Shown here: positions 7,911 through 13,020 of the stretch, in pieces | How positions within the stretch are numbered: the first letter of the stretch is position 1 | How the letters are laid out: every line of letters begins with the position of its first letter | Assembly (NCBI GenBank): GCA_017998095.1 | Contig: JAGODU010000108.1 | Location: forward strand, 1 to 13,020 | Direction: 5' to 3' | Length of the DNA: 13,020 nt | Origin: Prolixibacteraceae bacterium | GTDB lineage: Bacteria > Bacteroidota > Bacteroidia > Bacteroidales > Prolixibacteraceae | Position numbers and translations under genes: made by a program | The notes under the pieces: generated by a model | What the model was told of the DNA's origin: nothing | Databases searched by the model: none | Seen by the model: the letters and a program-made list of their open reading frames with translations, nothing else

Positions 7911-8480
7911 TTATTTTTTCTTCTTAGGTGAAATAAATATCGTCATTCTTTTGCCCTCTAACTTAGGCATCATTTCTAATTTTCCAATTTCTTCAAGCTC
8001 ATTTGCAAAGCGTAATAATAATATTTCGCCTTGTTCCTTGAATAATATCGACCTTCCCTTAAAAAAGACATACGCCTTAACTTTTGCACCTTCCTGCAAA
8101 AACTTCTCAGCATGTCTCAATTTAAAATTAAAGTCATGGTCATCAGTGTTTGGTCCAAACCTGATTTCCTTAACTACAACCTTTACTGCTTTAGCTTTAA
8201 TCTCTTTTTGTTTCTTTTTCTGCTGATAAAGAAACTTTTGATAATCAGTAATTTTACAAACCGGAGGTTCTGCCTTTGGTGAAATCTCCACCAAATCCAA
8301 CTCCAACTCATCTGCAAACTTTAATGCCTGCTGAATACTATAAACTCCCGGATTTTCGATATTGTCTCCGACAAGTCTTACTTCCCGAACTCTGATTTGA
8401 TTATTGATACGGAAAAATAACTTATCGTCATCCCGGTTATCAACTCTTCTGTCTTTCTGCGGTGCTTTTTTTTCCTCCAA
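7911..8480 (-). CDS. infC: translation initiation factor IF-3, non-AUG start
   Basis: Initiation factor that binds the 30S subunit and checks the start codon and initiator tRNA. The two IF-3 domains are present: the N-terminal part with [17 protein letters not shown] (about 24-40) and [17 protein letters not shown] at the end of the linker helix, and the C-terminal part with [26 protein letters not shown] and a final [17 protein letters not shown]. Length is 189 residues from TTG at 8480. The open frame before the conserved region has no ATG: the upstream in-frame stop is a TAA near 8510, and the only plausible starts are ATT (8483) and TTG (8480). IF-3 genes in other bacteria use rare starts such as AUU so that IF-3 represses its own translation, and this gene appears to follow that rule. 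The GGAGG here lies inside or after the start and cannot serve it. Only 5 bases separate it from thrS. Confidence 0.95.
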   Translation of the reverse strand: MEEKKAPQKDRRVDNRDDDKLFFRINNQIRVREVRLVGDNIENPGVYSIQQALKFADELELDLVEISPKAEPPVCKITDYQKFLYQQKKKQKEIKAKAVKVVVKEIRFGPNTDDHDFNFKLRHAEKFLQEGAKVKAYVFFKGRSILFKEQGEILLLRFANELEEIGKLEMMPKLEGKRMTIFISPKKKK

Positions 8481-8485
8481 AATTA

Positions 8486-10444
8486 CTAACTGCTTAAATT
8501 TTGTATGTTACTTAATTGTTCGTTAACTTCATTTTTAACTTTTTGAGCAAATTCATCAACGCTCATCGAACCCTGATCTCCCTGCCCCTGTCTTCTTACT
8601 GAAATAGTTTCAATTTCAGCTTCTTTCTCACCAACAACAAGAAGATATGGTATTCTTTTCAGCTCGTTATCACGAATCTTTCTGCCAATCTTTTCGTTAC
8701 GGTCGTCTAAGACGGTGCGAATATCGGAAATATTTAAAATATTTGAAACTTTTCTTGCGTAATCGTTATATTTTTCACTAATAGGCAAAACTACAGCCTG
8801 CTCAGGTGTAAGCCAAAGCGGGAATTTGCCAACTGTATGCTCAATCAGCACAGCTACAAAACGTTCCATTGAACCAAAAGGTGCCCTGTGTATCATTACC
8901 GGTCGGTGACGCTGATCGTCAGAACCTATGTATTCAAGCTGGAATCTTTCAGGAAGATTGTAGTCAACCTGAATTGTACCAAGTTGCCAGCTTCTGCCTA
9001 CTGCATCCTTAATCATGAAATCAAGCTTAGGACCGTAGAATGCAGCTTCACCAGTTTCGGTTACAGTTTTCAAACCTTTTTCCTGTGCCGCTTCAATGAT
9101 TGCCCTTTCCGATTTCTCCCAATTTTCATCCGATCCGATATACTTTTCCTTGTTATTCGGATCTCTCAATGAAATCTGAGCTGTATAGTCAGTAAACTCA
9201 AGAGCCTTGAATATGATGAAAATAATATCTATTACTTTCTTGAATTCTTCTTTCAGCTGATCAGGAGTACAGAAAATATGAGCATCATCCTGAGTGAAGC
9301 CCCTTACCCTTGTCAACCCGTGCAGCTCACCACTCATTTCATAGCGATAAACTGTACCAAACTCAGCAAGACGGATTGGTAAATCTTTATATGAACGTGG
9401 CTTTGTTTTATATATCTCGCAATGATGAGGGCAGTTCATTGGTTTCAGCAAATACTCCTCACCTTCCTGAGGTGTTGTTATGACACGGAATGAATCTTTT
9501 CCGTATTTTTCATAATGCCCTGAAGTCTTATAAAGCTTAACATCTCCAATATGCGGAGTCATAACCTGCTGATATCCGAAGCTCTTTTGAACTTTCCTGA
9601 GGAAAGACTCAAGGTTGTCACGAAGCATTGTTCCTTTTGGCAACCACAATGGCAATCCCATTCCCACTTCAGGTGAAAATGCAAAAAGCTCCATTTCCTT
9701 GCCAATCTTACGATGGTCACGCTTCTTGGCTTCTTCAAGCAATATCAGGTATTCATCAAGTAATTTTGCCTTTGGAAATGAAATGGCATAAATCCTTGTG
9801 AGCATCTTGTTCTTTTCATTACCCCTCCAGTAAGCACCGGCAACACTTAGTACCTTGATCGCCTTTATTGGCTCAGTATTAGGCAAGTGAGGTCCTCGAC
9901 AAAGATCAGTAAAATTGCCCTGATGATATAAGGTAATTGTTCCGTCCTGAAGGTCGTTTATAAGCTCAAGCTTATATTGATCGCCCTTTTCAGTAAACAA
10001 TTCAAGTGCATCTTCTTTTGAAATATCTGTTCTGGTAATATCGCTTTTCTGACGTACCAGTTCTGTCATCTTTTTTTCAAGGGCATCAAAATCCTTTTCA
10101 GCAATGGCCACTCCCTGGGGAAGGTCAACGTCGTAATAAAAGCCATTTTCAATTGTAGGCCCGATACCAAATTTCGTACCCGGATAAAGAGCTTCAATAG
10201 CCTCAGCCATTACATGCGCAGATGAATGCCAGAATGCATGTTTGCCTTCTTTATCATCCCACTTGTATAGTTTTATTTCTGCATCAGAAGTAATTGTCCG
10301 GTTCAGATCCCAAATTTCACCATTAACAGATACTGATAAAACATCAGCTGCAAGCCTTGGACTTATCGAGTTTGCAATTTCAAGTCCGGTAACTTGATTT
10401 TCATATTGTTTTATGCTTCCATCAGGAAGAGTAATATTTATCAT
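8486..10444 (-). CDS. thrS: threonyl-tRNA synthetase
   Basis: Class II aminoacyl-tRNA synthetase that charges tRNA-Thr. Its 652 residues carry all expected parts: the TGS domain (about 1-62), the editing domain with H73, H77, C182 and H186 (HSSAH and CRGPH), the catalytic core and a C-terminal anticodon-binding domain (from about 548). By homology the catalytic zinc is held by C338 (MNCPHH), H389 (TQDDAHIF) and H519 (VMIHR). Motif 2 is within [18 protein letters not shown], and motif 3 within [16 protein letters not shown]. The editing residues mean it can remove serine wrongly attached to tRNA-Thr. The ATG at 10444 is preceded by AAAGGAAA on the minus strand, and a promoter match lies close upstream. 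It heads the thrS-infC-rpmI-rplT operon, a common gene order. The leader is far too short for a T-box. No oddity seen. Confidence 0.98.
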   Translation of the reverse strand: MINITLPDGSIKQYENQVTGLEIANSISPRLAADVLSVSVNGEIWDLNRTITSDAEIKLYKWDDKEGKHAFWHSSAHVMAEAIEALYPGTKFGIGPTIENGFYYDVDLPQGVAIAEKDFDALEKKMTELVRQKSDITRTDISKEDALELFTEKGDQYKLELINDLQDGTITLYHQGNFTDLCRGPHLPNTEPIKAIKVLSVAGAYWRGNEKNKMLTRIYAISFPKAKLLDEYLILLEEAKKRDHRKIGKEMELFAFSPEVGMGLPLWLPKGTMLRDNLESFLRKVQKSFGYQQVMTPHIGDVKLYKTSGHYEKYGKDSFRVITTPQEGEEYLLKPMNCPHHCEIYKTKPRSYKDLPIRLAEFGTVYRYEMSGELHGLTRVRGFTQDDAHIFCTPDQLKEEFKKVIDIIFIIFKALEFTDYTAQISLRDPNNKEKYIGSDENWEKSERAIIEAAQEKGLKTVTETGEAAFYGPKLDFMIKDAVGRSWQLGTIQVDYNLPERFQLEYIGSDDQRHRPVMIHRAPFGSMERFVAVLIEHTVGKFPLWLTPEQAVVLPISEKYNDYARKVSNILNISDIRTVLDDRNEKIGRKIRDNELKRIPYLLVVGEKEAEIETISVRRQGQGDQGSMSVDEFAQKVKNEVNEQLSNIQNLSS

Positions 10445-10466
10445 TTTCCTTTTTTTAACAAGTTTG

Positions 10467-10495
10467 CAAAGATAATTATTCTCTTATGATTACAA
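10467..10495 (-). promoter_or_regulatory. promoter of the thrS operon
   Basis: On the minus strand TATCTTTG (10474-10467) is an exact match to the Bacteroidota -7 box TAnnTTTG. A TTG (10495-10493) lies 18 bases upstream as a partial -33 box, slightly closer than usual. Transcription would start near 10457-10462, giving a leader of about 15 bases before the thrS ATG, with AAAGGA just before it. Confidence 0.6.
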
Positions 10496-10497
10496 GG

Positions 10498-10623
10498 ATT
10501 ATAAAATATTTTTTATTCGTATTTTAACAGAAAATTTCATGTAGCGCTAATATGAATTTCAGCATTTTAATAATTCAGTTTGTAATATTTAACTTCAATT
10601 AATTAAATAATCAAAAGAATGAT
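10498..10623. other. AT-rich intergenic stretch, nothing recognised
   Basis: Between the thrS promoter and the VOC relic I see no open frame of note, no RNA gene and no clear repeat. Short A and T runs dominate. It may hold remnants of the promoter that once served the plus-strand gene fragment to its right, but no TAnnTTTG match on that strand was found. Confidence 0.5.
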
Positions 10624-10770
10624 GTAAAATTTATCTGCCCGCTAATTGTAGTTTCCAATATAGAAAAATCAAGAACCTTCTATGAAAAGTTTCTTAACCA
10701 GACAGTTAAATATGATTCCGGTGAAAACATTCAAAGTTTTTTCTTGAAACTGTTTGCCAATAAATACTGA
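10624..10770 (+). pseudogene. decayed 5' fragment of a glyoxalase/VOC-family gene
   Basis: In the plus-strand frame starting at 10624 (GTA) there are 48 codons that end at TGA 10768-10770. They read like the N-terminus of a vicinal-oxygen-chelate protein: FICPLIVVSNIEKSRTFYEK, then FLNQTVKYDSGENI. The pattern of strand, then D/N-I-E-K-S-x-x-FYE, then L-x-Q-x-V-x-Y-D-x-GEN is characteristic of small glyoxalase/bleomycin-resistance-like proteins of about 120-150 residues. No ATG lies in frame: the frame opens after a TAA upstream and meets VKF without a start. The similarity stops after about 40 residues, so start, middle and C-terminus are lost. It is the only plus-strand coding trace in the window. 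It is recognised from family pattern alone, without an alignment, so identification is good but not certain. Confidence 0.65.
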
Positions 10771-10813
10771 AGAAAGTTCTTACTCTTTTCATTACTTAGC
10801 CATACCTAATACC

Positions 10814-10908
10814 TACCAGGTTCTTACCAGGTTCTACCCAAATACCATAAGAAAGTTTGCTTATGGTATTTGGGTAGAACCTGGTAAGAACTTGGTAAGA
10901 ACCTGGTA
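10814..10908. repeat. long near-perfect hairpin built from 11-bp repeats
   Basis: Arms 10814-10851 and 10860-10897 are reverse complements over 38 bases with a single mismatch (G10819 against T10892, a G-U pair in the plus-strand RNA); the loop is eight bases, AAAGTTTG. The inner 29 bp are perfect. The left arm contains TACCAGGTTCT twice (10814-10824, 10825-10835). The right side contains AGAACCTGGTA three times in tandem (10876-10886, 10887-10897 with one change, 10898-10908). The third right copy lies outside the paired part. There is no T run after either arm, so it is not an ordinary terminator, and no transposase is nearby. It may be a REP- or MITE-like repeat, or a structured RNA. Confidence 0.92.
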
Positions 10909-10945
10909 CGAGTTTGCCATAACCAAAACAGGTATCGGATAAGTT

Positions 10946-10982
10946 AAAAAAAATTAGCCTTTACGCATTACACATAAAGGCT
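10946..10982 (-). terminator. intrinsic terminator of the PKD-protein gene
   Basis: On the minus strand AGCCTTTA (10982-10975) pairs with TAAAGGCT (10963-10956) around an 11-base loop. AA and then eight T residues (10953-10946) follow. It lies 25 bases past the stop codon of the PKD-repeat gene, so transcription of that gene should stop before the long hairpin. Confidence 0.85.
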
Positions 10983-11007
10983 GATAAATGGATTAATTGT
11001 AGCTTTT

Positions 11008-13020
11008 TTACTTTATAAATTTCCCGACAGATATAGTTTTACCTTGCGAAATTGCTTTGCCAATAAATGTCCCATTTGGAAGAGTGGAAACATCTATGGA
11101 ATATTTGTTTTTGCCATTAAAGGTTAATCTTTCCTGTCGTAACATCAACTTACCCTGTACGTTATAAATTTCAAAAGTAAGATTGCCGGTATTGTCTTTC
11201 AAAACAATATTTAATTCTTCTTTTACAGGAACCGGATAAAAGTGCATTTCACTTACATGAATATCCTTTGCAGAAGTCAGATTTTTAAGGTCTACCGTTT
11301 CATTGTAAACCATATTTCCTGCCCTGTCCCACACAATAAAGCTGGCTTTATTTTCGGGGCAATTGAAGTTGCTTACTGAAAAGCCGTCGCCGGAAACCAC
11401 TGTACCATCGCACATTACCCATTCGGCATAGTAATTTGTATCAGTGACATTATAGCCTATATACTGGTCATCTTCATATTCATAAAACCACCAGTCGGCA
11501 GGGAGTTCTGTGACAGTTCCATCGGAATTGAAAACGAAGGTTCCTGAAAACTTGCAACCATCAACTGTTAAAGCTGTTACGGTGTATTTACTGGTTGGGC
11601 AAAGATTTTCAATTGTAGGGCCATCAGTGCCATCAGACCAGTAGAAGTACTGAGTATCAATCTTCTGGTCGCCAAGAACCACCTTGGCAGTAACTGTTCC
11701 AATACATGAAGAAGCAGTTGGCGGGTAGTATGAATCGTATGCAAACCTATAATTGCAAACAGGCTCAGTGTATACAACTGTGTCTTCTATCCATGGTGAA
11801 AGGAATATATCTTCGCACCAGGTAGTTTTGCAACTATCAGCTGTCAAGACAGTTAAGCAGACATTTTGCGAATATCTGAATATGTCGAACATTGCCATTG
11901 GTTCAGCCTCATAGCTTGTGTTTCCATCGCCAAAGTCCCAGAAATAGCTGATAATTTCATTATCGCTGTAAGGGAAAAACTTTAATGGCTTAACCTCAGG
12001 GATAGTATAAATATCTTCAGGCTCGGTGTATTTAAACCAGGCATTACAACTTGGCTCAACAGGCCATGTTTCCATAAACAAATTTACCATCTGGCAGAAC
12101 TGAGCTTCACATCCTGAAACTGTTGTGACAGTGAGGCATACTTCAACAAATGGGTTCGGGAAACCAAGCATGGAATCTGAAACAGCCGGCAAGACGTAAA
12201 CATGAGTTGGTGCTGGTTCATCACTTGAAGTTCCATCACCAAATTCCCATAGATATTTTGCTGCCTGCTCGCTGGTTTTGGATTTAAAATCCAAAGCAAG
12301 AGAAGGAACTAAGGTTTGAATATCGTGATTAATTTCGTAGTAGAAGTCAACAAAGCAATCATAAATTACAGTATCCCAAGGGAAAGGATCAACCATGGGT
12401 TTAATATACAACATATTACAAATTCTATCTTCGCAGGTTTCATTAGAAACTGTAAGGCAGACTTTTCTTTCATCAGGTACTTGTTTAAATTTGACTACAG
12501 GAAAAGCTTCAGTGCTAAGATCACCATAATCGAAATCCCATTTATAACTAAGGTTTTCACCTTCTGAAGTATTAATAAAACTGAAAGTTGAGCCACTATC
12601 TACAGGGTCAATATTATCAAAAGAAATATAGAAATTTGCCCTGCAGTCGACTGTATCACGATAATTTGGGTTCATGATATTAATTACTTCAGAGTAAATA
12701 TTCCTGCAGCTGTCAGCCGTAAGAATTTCAAGAGAAACAGTACGGTAAACTTCAGAAATTGCATAATAATTTTTAATATCGAGCGGATGACTGAAAATAT
12801 GGGTAGGATGTTGCTCATAACTCTCGTTACCATCGCCGAAGTTCCAGTGCCATGATACGATATTACCTTCTGACAAATCCTTAAAATCTATTGCAGTAGC
12901 AGGTGCAAACGTTTTAATAGTTGTATTCATTGAATATGCAAAAAAAGATCTGCAAGCCGGGTTAAAGATTGTATCTTGTCCGTTGACTATCAGGCTTGAA
13001 ATGATAAGGAGAAAGAGTAT
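11008..13020 (-). CDS. secreted PKD-repeat protein with T9SS type A sorting domain (5' end beyond window)
   Basis: Exported protein of unknown binding role. The frame is open through the right edge: before the internal ATG at 12930 come 30 more in-frame codons, ILFLLIISSLIVNGQ then DTIFNPACRSFFAYS. This is the hydrophobic core and end of a signal peptide, so the true start is a few codons outside. At least 670 residues are present. Four PKD-like repeats have WxFGDG-type cores: WNFGDG, WDFDYGD (divergent), WEFGDG and WDFGDG, at visible residues about 59, 161, 258 and 361. Most repeats carry a VCLTV-x-C-x-C cysteine set, probably disulphides. A less clear region follows (about 390-590). The end has FYPVPVKEELNIVL, EIYNVQGKLML and finally SVGKFIK, matching the type A C-terminal sorting domain that directs proteins through T9SS to the surface or medium. 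No enzymatic domain is seen. A terminator follows the gene. Confidence 0.9.
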   Translation of the reverse strand: MLFLLIISSLIVNGQDTIFNPACRSFFAYSMNTTIKTFAPATAIDFKDLSEGNIVSWHWNFGDGNESYEQHPTHIFSHPLDIKNYYAISEVYRTVSLEILTADSCRNIYSEVINIMNPNYRDTVDCRANFYISFDNIDPVDSGSTFSFINTSEGENLSYKWDFDYGDLSTEAFPVVKFKQVPDERKVCLTVSNETCEDRICNMLYIKPMVDPFPWDTVIYDCFVDFYYEINHDIQTLVPSLALDFKSKTSEQAAKYLWEFGDGTSSDEPAPTHVYVLPAVSDSMLGFPNPFVEVCLTVTTVSGCEAQFCQMVNLFMETWPVEPSCNAWFKYTEPEDIYTIPEVKPLKFFPYSDNEIISYFWDFGDGNTSYEAEPMAMFDIFRYSQNVCLTVLTADSCKTTWCEDIFLSPWIEDTVVYTEPVCNYRFAYDSYYPPTASSCIGTVTAKVVLGDQKIDTQYFYWSDGTDGPTIENLCPTSKYTVTALTVDGCKFSGTFVFNSDGTVTELPADWWFYEYEDDQYIGYNVTDTNYYAEWVMCDGTVVSGDGFSVSNFNCPENKASFIVWDRAGNMVYNETVDLKNLTSAKDIHVSEMHFYPVPVKEELNIVLKDNTGNLTFEIYNVQGKLMLRQERLTFNGKNKYSIDVSTLPNGTFIGKAISQGKTISVGKFIK

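Noticed and set aside
8471..8478. GGAGG as ribosome binding site of infC
   Set aside because: It overlaps or follows the only possible start codons, and no start codon lies at a suitable distance downstream in frame.
10445..10497. T-box or other riboswitch before thrS
   Set aside because: The promoter match leaves only about 15 bases of leader, too short for any riboswitch.
10814..10897. Hairpin as an intrinsic terminator
   Set aside because: Arms are much longer than usual and no T run follows on either strand; a proper terminator for the PKD gene is already at 10946-10982.
10814..10908. CRISPR-like array from the 11-bp repeats
   Set aside because: Repeats are far too short, directly abutting without spacers, and arranged as an inverted pair; no cas genes.
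10754..10942. Plus-strand open frame of 62 codons spanning the hairpin
   Set aside because: It runs through both arms of the hairpin and its repeats; no conserved protein pattern. Only its last codons may be part of the VOC relic.
12084..12567. Short open frames on both strands inside the PKD gene
   Set aside because: Shadows of the PKD reading frame, with no independent support.

Overview
The window looks like ordinary chromosome from an AT-rich member of the Bacteroidota, most likely a T9SS-bearing Bacteroidales-type or environmental relative. Four things point there: a C-terminal type IX secretion sorting domain on a PKD-repeat protein, a Nudix-fold AraR-type regulator next to L-arabinose isomerase, a Bacteroidota-style promoter (TAnnTTTG at -7) before thrS, and generally weak Shine-Dalgarno sites. 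Every intact gene lies on the minus strand.

Reading in the direction of transcription (right to left): 13020-11008 is a secreted PKD-repeat protein whose first codons lie beyond the right edge, ending in a good intrinsic terminator (10946-10982). The 563-base gap 11007-10445 holds that terminator, a very long near-perfect hairpin made of 11-bp repeats (10814-10908), a decayed plus-strand fragment of a glyoxalase/VOC-family gene (10624-10770), and the thrS promoter. Then comes the translation operon thrS-infC-rpmI-rplT (10444-7240), closed by a GC-rich terminator (7184-7214). infC has no ATG start available, and the rpmI-rplT gap can fold into a stem that may be a regulatory RNA.

Next are a 7TM-DISM sensor histidine kinase (7083-5041) and, 58 bases later, an AddA/RecB-like helicase-nuclease (4982-1695). 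They appear to share a direction of transcription rather than a function; neither has its usual partner (response regulator, AddB) in the window. After a 177-base gap with repeated ATGACTTTTGA motifs comes araR (1517-825), followed by araA (781 to beyond the left edge), the start of an L-arabinose catabolic operon that its own product probably represses.

I see no CRISPR array, complete insertion sequence, tRNA, rRNA or convincing new multi-gene system. The points most worth a second look are the hairpin element and its possible insertion into the VOC relic, the candidate AraR operators, the non-AUG infC start and the possible rplT leader structure.
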